DNA from: Phallusia mammillata
Lineage: Eukaryota > Chordata > Ascidiacea > Phlebobranchia > Ascidiidae
NCBI GenBank assembly: GCA_003260075.1
Contig: QLIY01000406.1
Coordinates: 62,001-126,000, forward strand
Length of the DNA stretch: 64,000 nt
Direction of reading: 5' to 3'
Shown here: positions 25,701 to 41,000 of the stretch, piece after piece
How positions within the stretch are numbered: position 1 is the first letter of the stretch
Layout: the number at the start of each line of letters is the position of its first letter
Program-made: the position numbers and the translations under genes
Notes under the pieces: generated by a model
The model's database searches: none
The model's input: only the letters and a program-made list of their open reading frames with translations
What the model was told of the DNA's origin: nothing

Positions 25701-28700
25701 GTTCAACTGAAATTTATGCCAACTGAAGAGGTACGTGATACTTCACAAGAAGGAGTGGTATTTTTATGCTAGAACTAGTTACTGTTTGAGTGTTTTGTGA
25801 AAGTTTTACATAAAACAGCGAAGGCTTTACTGGGTAACTAATCTGTGGCTGTTGAAACTAAACCCCATTATTTTTATGTATGTTGGTGTAGAAATGATAC
25901 ACAGTAAACCTCGGTTAATCCTGACCCGTTTTGTCCTCTCCCAAATAGGCGAAGATCCGTATTAACTGATGTCGATTAGTTAAAGTCTTACCACATTACA
26001 AATCATTTGTACCTCAAATTTCATCCGAATTTTGCGAAGATCCGTAATAACCGAATCCGGTTTAACTGAATTTGTGCAATTTTAGGTTTATAAAATACAT
26101 GTACAATTTGCTACATTAGATAAGCACTACAAGAAATTTTGTTGCGTCGAGTTTATTTCTTCTAAACACAAACCATTAACACCCTAACCTGAACTCTTTC
26201 TGAATTTAGCAACAAAAATGTTTTCAGCGCTTATATTCACAACGGATGGGGATCCACGTCAGCCAGGGGACTTCCCGTGTGTCAATCGCCGTCAAGGGTG
26301 AGGGCTTGGAACCCCGGCTCGATTTTGAACCCAACCTGGTCGAGTTCGGTCCCATCTTACCCCACGGAACCGGAGACGAGGTTGAGGTCACCGTCAGAAA
26401 CCCAACCCCCTTCGCCGTTGAATTTTACTCCCTCAACTTCGACAAACATTTTCTGACCGAGGAAAAGGTGGGTGTGTTTTAGGCGTGGCAGTGGTGCCGG
26501 CCATAGTCTTTAGGCAAAAAATCCTGAATTTTAAAATACCGTCACTAACGTTTTAATGGCATGTTGCTATCTCTCCTGCAACATTTGTTTGTAATCCCAG
26601 CGTATATTAAGTTGCGTTGTACAGTTTTGCGATGGCCATAAATAATAAAAAATAATCGTCTATTTATCGTTTACAGCTTTTTGTTACCATATTTATTTGT
26701 ATTTATAATAAAAAGGCTTGACCACTTCACCAAATGGTACAATAGAAAGCTTTACCATATTTGTTACACTAAATGCGACTAGTACAGTGCACGATAAACA
26801 AAGGAAAAAAGAATAGAACGCAAGCACGTCACAACGCAACGAAAACACCGCGCGATAACGAATGATTGGGCCTCTAATCTTTGAGCAGGTGCCTGTTGCA
26901 CGCTGAAACCCTTTTTCTTGTTTAGATTCTGCGTCTGATGAAGGGATACGATGAGCATGGCAACCTCCTTCTTCCTCCGAGACTCGCAGGAGAAGATCTT
27001 CCTCCTGAACTTCTCAACTTCTTCCAGGAGTATGAGGAGAAGGTGGAAGCTGCAAGGAACAAAGCTGAAACTGATCTCACTAAAACTGAAGGTTTGTATA
27101 CAGGGCGTAAATGTAAATTAAATAATGTCTACGTTTTATTTTAGGTTGTCTGCAGTTTGGGAAGCTTAAATCTGTTTAATGTATTTAACTATTTTTGTAC
27201 ACATTATGTTGCTGAAACATCTTTATGGTCTGTTTTAAAAGATATGTCCAGAAAAAATCGGGTTTAAACATGAAGAATCGAACTAAAACAACCTAAAAGC
27301 ACATATCAAAGCTAAAACACTTTTCTACATTTTTACATGAAGAAATTTGTTTTGGAAACCTTGTATTTACGGTGCGACCGCATTTTTAACGAAATACGAC
27401 CTTTCCTTTATATGAATACAATGTATAAATTAGACAATTTGCTTTTTATTGAATGTTGTTCTGCAGCTTTGGAAGCTTGAATGGGTTTGATGTCGTTATC
27501 CGTTTTTGTACATATGCAACAGAACTAAAATAACTTTTTAGCTGTTTTGAAACAAATCACGAATTTTTTTTAGCTGTTTTGAAACAAATCACGATTTAAA
27601 ACATGAAGTACCATAGTAAAACAAAAAAAGCATGAAAAAGTTAAAACTATCTTCTACAGTTTGTTTTAAAAGTTGGACTTTTCTGTTTTGGAAGCCTTGT
27701 ACATGGGTGCTACGACTGTATTTTTACGAATTACGACACCGTTGAATAAATCTATTTTTACTTTTTGCAGTTTATACTGTTTTTTTTGTACAGGTGACGA
27801 AACCACTGAAACTGGCGAAGGTTTGGAAATCGAAGCTGAACAATCGGTTATCGATCTTGCGGAGGAAGGTGCACCATCCGAGCAAGTTATTAAGGTTTTT
27901 TTTTGTTCTAATTTCTGTTCTAAGATTAACACTAAAATGTTAACTTAAACCATTTTTAGCAAACTAAATTTGCAGGGTAAATAAGATTTGAATATCGACT
28001 AAAAGGGTGCACAGGACAAAAAAGGTTGGGAACCACTGTTTTAAGCTTTTCTGTTAAATTAAAGGAAGGAACCGAATCTCCGGTTTCGAGCAAGAAGAGA
28101 GAGACTGAAGATGAGGAAGAGCAAGAGAGGAGCCAGGATGAGCAAGGTGAACTTTTTCAATAATCATTCTTAGACCTCTTTTTTGTGGGCTACAAAAAAA
28201 GCACAATACCAAACGCAAAAGGAGACAGTTGCTGGTTTGTCGCGGAAAAGATGCATAGTATTGAAAAACACAATACAGAAGCATTGCTTTATTTTAGGAC
28301 CGTAAATATTGGCATGATAGTTCCAAAAGTATTGTTTGAATAGAGGGGACACACTTTCTGGCCGATAAATAAAGATTTGCCCTTTCAAACCCTGATTGTT
28401 ATATACATGCAAATCAATTGTAACTTATTGCATTCAGCAGATTCACGCTATGTGTATCGAAAAACAGCCAGCAATATGAAAGTCTAACGCACTAACACTA
28501 TTTTTTGGCAAATATTTTGAACTCTTTTTTATTCCAAACTTGTTTGTAGGAAGTGAAATTGCGGTTGGTGACCTTGAAATCACCCCCGTATCAGCAGCTA
28601 TCGCGCGCCACCTAGGGATCGATCTTACGGCTGAAGGACGAGCAGCGAGAAACAGACGAGGGATCGCAATTATTGTTCATGGACCACCCATGTCAGGTAT

Positions 28701-30084
28701 GTAAATATTCTTTAAAAAGTCCTCGATTTCTTTCTGTTCTGGTTAAGCATAGACTACTATTTACACAGAGAATTGGTATTCAATGAAACTGAGAATAAAA
28801 AATCATTTTTAAGAATCAGTTACTAAATATAATTGGAAAATGTATTTCGCTTTATGGCGACTTTAGTGTCCTATTTAAACAGCTTTTTAAGCTTTTTTTC
28901 TCGTTTATGCCCTGCAGATTTCCAAAACAGAAATTCAGCCTAGCTTCTTGATTATTAGGTTGCTTATTTAAATTTATTCACCCCCCCCCCTCTCTAATAC
29001 AATATATCACTTGCAGGCAAAACCAACACTTCAGTTCAACTGGCGAAAACATATGGTGCAGCACGACTAACCATCGATGGTGTGGTATTGGACGCTATAT
29101 CGAATGGAAACACACAGGTTTGTATCGTTAACAACCAACGTTTACACCAGGTTGACCCCCCAATCCCCTTTAAATTGTAAAGGCAATTGTTAATCAGAGG
29201 CGAAGTCAAGTTTTTGAATTAGCAGTTCACACAGGCAATGTTCACTACATTTTACAACAGCAGTGATTAGTTACAAGAAGTAGGATTTAAACTGACAACA
29301 ATGTAAGGATTTCAATTATGAATTATCTACGAGGCTACACTGATAATTTTTGATAAAAAAAACTTAAAAAGCAGAGGACACACTTAGCATTAGTCGAGTT
29401 AGCTACAGATGAGGTATTGTATAGTTTATCTTTACTGAGCATAAGGTTTTGCTATCAGGCCGGTAAAACAGCGAAAGATTTTATTGAGACGATGAGATCA
29501 TTACCGACAGCCACGTCATCAAGACAGATCAGCACCAGGGAATCGCTACAGCGAGTATCTCACAAACAATCAAAGGTGCAACAGCTTAAAAGTTTTCGCA
29601 GTTAATTTGCGTGAGCCTGCTTCCACGAACTGTTGATGACAGATCCAAGTTTGAAAACATATTTCGTATTTGCTACTATTATGTTTCATGTATACAGTGT
29701 GTACAATATTTTAGAATTGTTTTGTGACAGGGAGGACTTCGTGCCCGAGAACTTTGTGCTCTAACCGCTCGCGGACTCCGTGAAGAGGAAGCGGATGCAG
29801 CCGGAGCCACAGGAGGAGCTCCAGGACCTGGAGGACTCAGTGTGGAAGCCGTCACTGCTCATACAGGAACTGGAGCATCCATAGCTGGTAAGTTAAAACC
29901 GGTATTAGTTTCAAAACTCTACACACAGATGAGTTGTTTACTGTCATTTCCACTCTAATATAGGATGTTCGTGCACCACTTTATTGGTGCCATGCTTATA
30001 ATCAGTCTCGTGTCATTCTTATAATCTCCAATTGATTTGCCTATCTCACGACCAGTGCGTTTTTTGTCGAAACTAAGGTTTAAG

Positions 30085-30119
<35 letters not shown>

Positions 30120-33100
30120 AACATCGCTTGAGTTACGAGTTTTTTATTTTCCGATTCTGGCTAAAAAAGCGACTCAATTTTTTTTAAATGTTCATCTTTT
30201 CTTCTTCGAATTTTTTTTTTAAATGTTCATCTTTTCTTCGCTATGTTTCTTTTCTTTTTTTAACATTTAAAATTCTCTTTTTCTAGAAATTTAACAAATC
30301 TATTTGTAACAAACCTGTTTTTACAAAAGGTACCGAAAGTAAGATGGGTGGAGCGTCGGTTATTTCAACAAAGAAAGCGAGCGTCATCAGCAAACAAGCT
30401 CACAGCACGATGGGAAGCAAAACTGGGGCACCAGCAACCATTTCGGAACACACTGGATCACAGGTACCTATCTCAGCGTGATTTGTCCTGTTGCTGATGT
30501 GTGGGTTACCCAGTAATAACCAAGTTTTTAGAACTCAGAGAGTCAATCTAAAATCTAATGGTGTAATCACTGTTTTATGGTATTGTTAAAAGGCGCGATC
30601 TTCCTTCAGAAAAACAGACAGGGCCTACTACCCTTCTTGTTGTTGCATTTTTTTTTTTGGTTTTACAATCCCCCCCCCCTTAAAAGGCGCGATCTTCCTT
30701 CAGAAAAACAGACAGGGCCTACTACCCATCTTGTTGTTGCATTTTTTTTGGTTTTACAAGGAACGATTCGGTGGCCTGGTTTAGTTTTTTGACATTAAAC
30801 ATTGTGCGGTTATAGTATAATTCAAAAAGGTTGTTTTAATTGTAGGATGCTGTCATTATTTTTCCTATATTTGCACGAAAAATACAACTCATTCTTTCAG
30901 TATTAAAATTGCTAAAGTTGCAATAGTGCTAACGTTGCTAACTAACGTTGTAATTGTGTAACTGTTGCTACGCTTCTTCCAGCGAAATAAACTCAACCTA
31001 TTTTAACTTACTTAACATGAGAATTGGTTTTAGGTGCCTAGCAGCCCTCCGCCACTTGCGGCGCCAATTGCTCGTCGTCTCAGTGTTTCAGCATCTGTAG
31101 CTGGAGAAGAGGGTTTGGTCAGTTGTGTTCTGCCGGAGGAGTTGCTTGTCGAAATACTGGCTGAAAGACTACAGGTAAAAAATGCACCAAGACTTAAATG
31201 TTAAGTCCATGGTTAAATTTATTGTTAAAATGTTGAACATTGCAGTAAGCAACGTTTAAATTTGACCCAAGGGTAAGTCCAGTGTCAGTGTTTTGAGTGA
31301 AAACTAAACTCATACTTTGCTGTATAAATAACATTGTAGTTCACTTCAATGCTTTATAACACAAAGGCTAAACTGTAATTCTAAATTCAAGTTATTAAAA
31401 CTAGGGCATACTTACGGTAAAAATAACATTGTATACTTTTTCAATCCTTAAAAGTGATCATAAAATTATACTAAGCTACAATTCCAAACTCAAGTTATGA
31501 AACCTAATGTCATACTACAGAATAAATAGCATTTTATTCCGTTTCAACGCTCAATAATAAAATACTAAAATGTGGTATAAAACAATGCCATACCTGTTTA
31601 TAGTTATGTGGTTTAAAATGACACTATCACTATTGTTTTGTTTGACAGTTGAATGATTGCCACCAAGGTGTGGTGTTCGATGGTTTAGAAACACTGTTTA
31701 GTGCAAACCTGCAATCCACCACCGTCGCTCTGCTGAAAGCCATCAACAACAGGAAACACATTTACTTCGTCACACAGAAGATGGACTACAATATATTCAG
31801 GGATCGACAAAAGCAAAAGGAAGAAGAAACAGGTCAGTGCTGTTGCGTAACTTTTAATTTCGAAAAGGTGTTATTTTTTCCTTCAAAGTTAAAATGTGTT
31901 CAAGACTGAGTTATAGTTCTGGACGGGTTCGAGGTTAAGTTTATATAAACAGGTTTGATATGTGCCTGACTTTACACTCTCCATCATTTTCATGTATTTC
32001 ATATACTTTTGGGACTAATTCGGGCTTGGTTTTTAAAGAATTTGGGTTCGAGCCGATTTCGGGCCCGCATACAACCCTGGTTTCTGGCAAAAACGAGTAA
32101 CTACAAAACGCGTTGTAGCGCCAGCTTTGTGAGTAACGCGTAATTAATTCCTAGATCCGTGGCTTACGGCTTTAATTTATTTACATAAGTCTTAATGAAC
32201 TAACATAAGTCTTAATGTACATAAGTTAAATGTACACAGTACATAAGTCTTAATGAACTAAAGTCTATACAAAACCTCCAAATGGTACACAAGTAAAAAA
32301 GGGAATCTATCAGTTTCTCTTTTTGAACATAGCAACATTATATCTAATTTATACAGCCAAGACAGAACAGGAGAAAGAGGATCACAAACAATCCCTGATG
32401 GAAGACATGGATGAGGATGAATATGACGCATTATCTGATAGTGAGAAGGAAGCGATCGAGCAGAAAAGACTCGAAATACGGAAACAAAAACTCAGAAAGT
32501 ACGTATGGGTGGCTTTGTTACGATAAAACTTTAAACTACAAAAATAATTTCAAAAATAACTTTAACTTTGTTGGTGTTTTTTATTCCTGTCCAAGTATAA
32601 CTTTGTGACATTTTTTTGCCAAATGTTCTTATTTCTTAGGTTATGTAAGTTTTGGTTAAGTTACAAGTTTTGGCTGTAACGATATTGTTAAAGCTCAACT
32701 TGTCCAAACGTTCTAACGAATCACCGAATCAAGAGTTTAAAGCGGTTTGATGACTAACAAAAGTATCCGGTTTGTCAATTTACAATGCTTTAACCAGTCA
32801 TCAATAGCGTAAAAATTAGAAGAAGAGAACTAGCATCTACTGTGTCGACATATTTATACAATACCATTCAATGAGATTAGTGACTGGTCTATTTTCGAGT
32901 TTTTACTTTTCTTGTGTGAGCAGGGAAGCTGAAGAACGAATGGAACGCGAACGACTCGAGCGTGAGAGAATCGCTTTATTGGAACAAAGTAAAGCGGAGG
33001 ACGAAAGACCTGGGAAGAAAAACAAGAAAGGAAAAAGAGAAGAAACCGGAAAAAGAAGCATTTCCGGTAAAAATATGTGTTTAACCAGCAAATAATTTAA

Positions 33101-36100
33101 AAATGACTAAATAATTTGAAACGTTTTGTTTTACTTTAAAAAGTCACAAACAACTCAAGAAACGATACATGAAGCATTTTAACATAAAATACCGATATTT
33201 TTGAAGTTTTGTGATGAATTTCAATAGAGATAACATGTAACGGTATGTCTTTTGCGTAATTCCAAGTTAACCACGTATAAGCTTCTTTCTTTTTAATTCA
33301 TAAAAAAAACACAATCAGCTTTGCCCCGTGCTGTCGAAAAGTAAGTAACATCGGACTTGCAACACAATAAGCAGCAACATGCGGACTTATTTTGAGCCTA
33401 AAGAGTTTGGAGTTGTAAGTCGGGCCGAACTTGGGGTTTGTATTTTGGACCCGCTTGCAACTCTTCCGTTGCCTGCCGATGAAAAAAGGAAACACACAAA
33501 CAAACAAATCATTCATGTAAGTTTCCTATGTTGGCAGGAAAACACGGTGATGCAGGAGCTCCTCCGATCCCTCCCAGCTCTAAGGATAAAGGTGGAATGC
33601 TGAAGACAGTTGTATCGCAAGCGATGGTCGGTCATGCCTCGTCACATGACCTCGTGGAAAAGGGAAGGCCAGAATCACGAGCAACCGACCGACCTGATTC
33701 TATTACTGATGAGGGAAAGAAGTAGGACTTCCTATATTGATAGTGTATTTAATTGTCGGGGTAAACTCAGCGAAGATTTATTGCTATCCAATGGTTACTA
33801 AGCTGGCATTTTTACACGCTGGACACTAAATGCGAATTCCAATCGGGATGTTTTATGGTTTCATCTCCAAAAAAATGTCACATTTACATATGGGGTAGTT
33901 GGTTGCCGGAGGTTGGCCGTCCCAAAGTTTAAGCTTGGATGAGCCAGCGGTTTATCCACAGGCCACTTAAACGTGTAATTTTGCAAGTTGCTATACTTTC
34001 TGAAGGAATTTTGACGCTATGTTGGTTGGTGTATAAGTGATTTGAAGCATTTGGAACTATTAGTTAATTTCACTCGTTTTCCATTTATTTTGTAACATTT
34101 TGTGTCAAGCGCCATACAAAACTCATAGCAACCAAACCCTAACAAATTACAACAACGTTATGTCAGTATCATTTTGTCGAGGGTGCCATTTAAATAAGGG
34201 ACTATAGACACACAGTGCTGCAATATTTATCGTTAAAATACTAAACTTTATCCTGAAAATCACAGAGGCAAGAAACACAAGGCGAGACCGGTTTCAGAGG
34301 AAGATCTTCATCACGCCGACGAAGAAGTGAAGGACGAACGCACAGAAGCCGAAAAGCAACTGCAGCAGCGATTCAAGACTTTTGATCACTCTCTGCCTCT
34401 TATTTCACATGTCTTGGACTTTTGGGACAGAACCCAATTGATTGTCAACCGTCCACCGACCCCTGATAATGCTACGTCACACCTCGACGAGGACGGTAAG
34501 GCTTTGTGGCGTCATTGTCGTGACGTCGAGCTTGCTACGTAATATCTATAGCGTAGGGAGACTCGTTGTATGTCACTGTAATAAGTTTTGACCCAAGTAT
34601 GAAATTGTTAGGAGTGGGTATATTTTCGAAGTCAATGGGCTAATGCATTGGTTTATTCACCTGTTTTTGCGTTTTTATTCCTTGAACTTAAATCTCTTTC
34701 GTACCCCTTGTCCAAAAATGACTTTTTACCCTTTTAGTGGCATAGTTGTAAAAATGTCATTTTACGAACATTCTTAACCATAAATATAACATACACAAAT
34801 GAGTATTCCCAACATTAATTTCGACACCGTGCCAAGCTTTATTCCCCAAATAGGTACACATATCCAAGCTTAATAAGATGGATTAAAAGGTCACTAATGT
34901 TCGATACTTTAAATTTAAACAAACGTAGTAATAAAAACCACTTTCAAGTCAGTTGTTGCGCATAACTCCTGATTTTTCTGCTGTAAATGTCTCATGTGTC
35001 CGTAAAAAGTACCCTTAACTTAGCACCGCTTTACGCTTACAGCCACTGGAGGCGCTAACACTGCGACCTCCCGTGAAAAGGCGCCACCCTCTGGCAAGAA
35101 GGGAAGTAAAAAGGAACGCGAAAAGGAGAGATTGGAACGAGAGAAATTAGAAAAAGAAAAAGCGGAGAAGGAAAAAGCCGAAAAGGAGAGAATTGAACGC
35201 GAAAAAGCTGATCAGGAAAAACTACGAGATGTAAGAAATATTTGCACCTAGTTATTGGGTCATATCTGGGTATACATAATTGAACATGTATTTTGAATTG
35301 GCATTTTCATTCTGGAAACTATGTGGGGCGTTAAAACGTAATCTGATGTATTATATGTGTATATACTTCCCTTATTTGTACAATATACCCTGAGATGCCA
35401 AGTGTTCCCCCCCCCCGTACGAAATATTTGCACCTAGTTATTGGGTCATATCTGGGCATACATAATGAACATTTATTTTGAATTGGCATTTTCATTCTGG
35501 AAACTAGGTGGGGCGTTAAAACGTAATCTGATGTATTATATGTGTCTATACTTCCCTTATTTGTACAATATACCCTGAGATACCAAGTGTCGCCCAGATT
35601 GAAAAACTCTGTTTAAAAACATTTAGACTATGTAGGTCTATGTGAATAAAGTCACATTGTCCCTAAATAATTACTAAAAGTGTGTTTTCCACTTGGAAGG
35701 GTGAATCCGGCGAAGACCCAACTTCACCGAAAAGTCCTGAAAACGAGAATTGTGTTCCTCACATTCAGTTGGATGCGAACGATCCCCAACATCCATGTTG
35801 TGAGGAGATTATGACCGATAATCACCTTCCCAGTGTTGAAGAGGTCAGTATCTAATTTTTACCCCTAATTTTTTTTATCTGGGTTTAACGTAGTTGCTTG
35901 TTGCTTTAACCCCCCCCCCTCCCAGTGTTGAAGAGGTCAGTATCTAATTTTTACCCCTAATTTTTTTATCTGGGTTTAACGTAGTTGCTTGTTGCTTCAT
36001 TTTTTCTTTTAAATACCTGATTTGGCAACATTGCTTGTTTCCTCTAATACATCAACACGTGAGTAATTACCCGCCCAAAAGGTAGTTTAGAGTTTTTCAG

Positions 36101-38000
36101 TGGGTATAACACTTTAGCTCTGTGACGTCATTATTTGTGACGTCAGAGTTGGTAATTTTGTTTTTTTGTAAAGGGGTTATTATAATTGATCGTTTTTTAA
36201 AAAAATGTTAAGGAACATGGCTCTTAAGGGCCAAAATTGTACATACCAGAAGAAAAGCGAATACATGTGTGTAACACTTTTTTGGTCTTATAATGAACAT
36301 CTTTTTTTTCGAAATGCATGTATGTTTTTAACGATACTTTATGTGTGATAATAAACTTACACAAAATGTTTAATTCTAATTTAAAACATGATGTCTAACC
36401 AACTACTATTGTATTTAGGTTATGGACGGCCTGGGGCTTGGACCCAAAGGTCCCCCAATACCCCCACCAGCCATCTTTTCGGTCGTCCCATTCCCAGTTA
36501 AGCGCAAAGCACCCACGGGTGATCCATCCCGTCATTACGACTTTGTTGCATCGAGCCCTGATGACCCCAACATCGGTGTTGAGGAACAGAAAGATACGGA
36601 AACTTCACAAGTCGATGACCCAAGTCCATCCGAGATAACAAGGTAACATTAGTTCACAGCAGTCTATGTAATATAATTTAAACACTATCCTTATAAAGAC
36701 TCCATTTTGCAAAAAATGTTTTCGTATTTTATTGAGCTTGTTTGTTAAACTTGACACATTTATTGTTCTTGTTTTTTTTTCATGTATTTTTTGTGAGAAA
36801 TACGTGTTGTCAAGTTAGCCCCCCCCCCTTTTATTGAGCTTGTTTGTTAAACTTGACACATTTATTGTTCTTGTTTCTTTTTTCATGTATTTTTTGTGAG
36901 AAATACGTGTTGTCAAGTTACCTTATCTTTAGAAGTCTTTGTTTAATCAACTTTCATTTACGTCTTTTCGTTTCAAACTCTTTATTCGAAATTTTAAACA
37001 CTGTAGGTAAAATTTTTGTTAAAACCAAATGTTAATGACATATACATATATTTTAATTTCTTTTTTATAAAATAGCAATCAACTCATAAATTAAATTTGT
37101 GCAGTAAAATATGCATCAGTGACATTTATATTTTCTGATGCTTTAGTTGTTCTTCACGGACTAATTTTACTTTTATGCACAGAGCTGATTCCAAAAAAGA
37201 CGACCCACCTCCTCCAGCAAGCAGAAGAGGTAAGAAAGATCGGGCGGATAGCACGAGAGCAACAACAGCCAGGAAATCATCACCCCGACGTAGTAGAAGG
37301 GGGTCAACTGATGGCGGCAAAGCATCACCCCCTCCTATCACCCCTGGTTCTGAAGCTGACCAGAGCAGCATTGGAGAAGCTGGAACCGAGTTTAAAATTC
37401 TCAAACTCAGCCATTTCAGGTTTGCAGTTGTGACATTTTCACTATTTAGTGGAGACTAATCCGGTTAATCGCCGCATAACTTATTTGCTGAAGTGTTTTG
37501 TGCAATTAACCGCATTATGCGATTAAGCGAACGATTTTAAATCACGTTTTTTAAAGATGATTTAGCAATTAAACGGATTACAGGACTAACTGGTATTCAA
37601 TTACGTTATTTTGTCTGTATTCGCATGAACATTTTTTGTCACTACACTAGTCTTCTGTTCAGTAGAACCCGTTGTGCTAACGTTGAAAATAAATAGAACA
37701 CTAATGTGTGCAATGTTTTGTTTTGTTGTATTTACTGCCATACAACCAACTTGCACTAAGTTTCTATTTTAAATTATCAATTTTAAGCTTACGATTCAGT
37801 TGGGGTTTTTTCATTAAACCGCGGTTTAGATTCGGTACAAATTTTAACAAATGGCTACGCTTTGGATTTATGATTCTTATGCTTTTAAACAGATTATGCA
37901 ATTAACCTAAATTCGTCTGCATAAATTTATTTGTTAACAGATGGGTCGTGCCTGCTTTCGGAGAAACCATCGTTAGAATCCGATTTCTTTCTGAGGAGCT

Positions 38001-38083
<83 letters not shown>

Positions 38084-41000
38084 ATCAGCTCTTCTGCAGA
38101 GGAGTTTGCGCTTTCCCCACCATCAGTCGGGAGCCGAGGATCGTCTTCCCGCACAGGAGGAAGACCAAGGTGCGCCCGGAGGACATAGTGATGAAGAAAT
38201 ACCTCCTCCAGGAAGAGATGTTCGAATTCGGACCTCTGTTGTGTGGAAAGACTCGCGAAAGGTTTGTGCGATATAGAGAGGTACAAATGACATCAGCAGC
38301 TTAGTTTAATTGTCATCTAATCTTATATTTTTAAATGATGATACATACCACTTATGGTTTAGGTTAACAAATCGTATATTTCGTATATTTTCTGTCAATT
38401 ATTCTTTTTAAAAAAGATGGTGTGTTTACGCACTGATTCAATTTTTGCACAACTTCTTGCAAAATACAGTATCAGCGGCGATTTCGCTTAAATTACCGCA
38501 CCTAAAATGCCCTCTAAAAACCATTCATCAAACTTTCTGGGCGATTGTTTCTGGTTTTTAAATTTTACCGAAAAAATGCAAACCACCGGTAAACAATGAC
38601 CACACTTGTTTTTCAGAAATTAGCTTCGATTGTTTATGTATATTACTCAGCTTTACCTAGCACTACGTTGTTTTAACCTGCATTAGAAGACAACTTTTAA
38701 CTCTTTGTGTTACTGATCACAGATACAAGGAAGGCAGGTACCCTGAGAATATGGAACGTATGACGATTATGAATACTTCGCCACTGATTGGAAATATTAG
38801 TTTCTGCTTCCAGCACGACAGCAATGCCACAACATTCCTGCTCGATCCACCCAATATGACCCTAGAATCAAATGAATCCAAGGTTAGAAAGTGTGTTAAT
38901 ACTGAAAAATGAAACAAGTTTCAAAATAGGTCAATATCTTGTGACCATCCGCACTGATAACACCTCAAAGGTCAAAACTATTGGCAGTTTACGTAATTAG
39001 CATGGTTTATTGTTTTTAGAAATCGGCATTACATGTATGTTGAAATGCTAAACACGACACCTTGTGCTACATGTTGACTGATGTATCTTTCTATCCGCCG
39101 TAATTTCGATATATCTTCGAACAATAAAAGAACATCTATTGCAAAGCACATAAAACGCGTCTCGTATATAAGAAAGCACATAGAAATACATATCGAAAAC
39201 TGTATTCAAACAGAAAAAACAGAATCTGTAACACCACGTTTTAACGATGTGCAACTATTATCAACTTGGTTATTGTTCAGTTCGTTGTTTCGCCATGCGT
39301 TTGTGCACCAAACAGCATAAACTGAACTCAATTATGAAATTTTGTTTAGGTTTTGTCAATCTGGGCTTATCCAAAAACAGCTGGTCGTTTCATCGACACA
39401 ATCGTGTGTTGTGTTAGGGAAAACCCCGAACCGATTTGTTTCAACGTGGCTTGTCACGGGGTTCGACCGGAAGTAGAACTGGACAGGAAACATCTGCACT
39501 TTGATAAGGTGAGAAAACCTGACAAAATGCTTTGTAGCAAATTGTAACATTAATTATTCGCTTACTTCAAACTTTAGTGCAGAAGATATGATTAATCGGA
39601 ATTCCAATTTGTCAGGCCCTTTCTGTCGATTAACCGGTTTTTCCGATTAAAGGGATTGCATTTACCCGATTTTTTTCTCATCAATAATGGGCAACAATCT
39701 GGTTTTTGACAATCCTCTAATTTAAAGCTTATTTTACCAGAATTTGATGCCAAACATTCTTTAATATGACAAAACAGTTGATGATGTTGCATTTTGGCAA
39801 GTACACTATTCCTAAGCCGTTTAAAACCAGCAGCTAGCCTATACCTTGCCATATGGTGGTGAATGCTTGGTGACCGGCTGATTCGGTGTGGTGTCTTCAA
39901 TGGGCCTGGCGTACTGTGATTTCCGTTAAAAACCATTGGCTATATCTAAACAATATCACGTACTGCAACATAAATGTTTTTCTTGTTTGCAGGTGTTATT
40001 GCATAGGAAAGATACACGGACCTTGTATTTACGTAACAGCAACATGTTACCTGTCGCTTGGCGAGTGGCGGGGATGGAAAACATGGGAGATGATTTCTCA
40101 CTAAACCAGGACAGCGGAATTATTGAACCGAGATGTGAGTTCGCTCTGCAGCTTCACTTCCGTGCAACCAAGGCAATGAACTTGAAGAAAATTATTCGAC
40201 TTGAGGTAATAGTTTGTTTATTTCTATTGGGAGTGGAAAGTAGTAGTGTGAATACGTACAGGGACCATTTAAAGGCTGCAACTGATGCAAAATTTTGCAC
40301 GTTTTTATTGAATCGTATAATTTTTTGGATATACCTGTGTATGTGATTTAGTAAAAAGAGATCTTTTTAAAATCAGAAAAACGGAAATGCTCTATCCGGT
40401 CATGTAATGAAGAAAATTACCCAAATGGCTATTGATACGTTTAATAGCTTTACAAACTACGTTAAAAGTCAAGTGTAGTATTACAAACGTTAAAATACTA
40501 TGTAACAAACTTGTCGGAAGTCATCTATGCCAGAAAGTTACCATTGTTAAATATAGTACTTTTATTTGGGTAGGGTGTACCTAGATATAGATTTTGCATA
40601 AAAATTAAATGTTATATTAAACTCAGCCCTTAGGCTCTTGTGGGAATCTCACCATAGGCTAGGGTTTTCTAACTTATGCCTTGTCATACTGGGATACTTG
40701 GAGGACTGACTCGATTCGGTATAACGCTTTCAATAAGTCTGGTGTAGTAGGCATGACTTGTCTTAAAATTGATAATCCCCCCCCCCTCTTGTGGGAATCT
40801 CACCATAGGCTAGAGTTTTCTAACTTATGCCTTGTCATACTGGGATACTTGAGAGGACTGACTCGATTCGGTATACCGCTTTCAATAAGTCTGGTGTAGT
40901 ATGCATGACTTGTCTTAAAATTGATAACCACAATCAAAACAAACATAACAAATTGGTACAAAAATTAGGTATTTAACTATTTTTCGCTATACTTACCATA

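Noticed and set aside
36128..36416. Possible extra coding sequence in HYDIN intron 49
   Set aside because: Exons 49 and 50 join in phase 0 and match vertebrate HYDIN without anything between; the intron has stops in all frames.
37231..37236. GTAAGA donor inside exon 51
   Set aside because: Reading through keeps the frame to FKILKLSHFR, which is the conserved HYDIN sequence; splicing here would remove it.
37927..38286. Minus-strand frame with a long polyglycine tract
   Set aside because: It is the reverse of HYDIN exon 52 and its C run; the plus-strand reading is supported by conserved sequence and splice phase.
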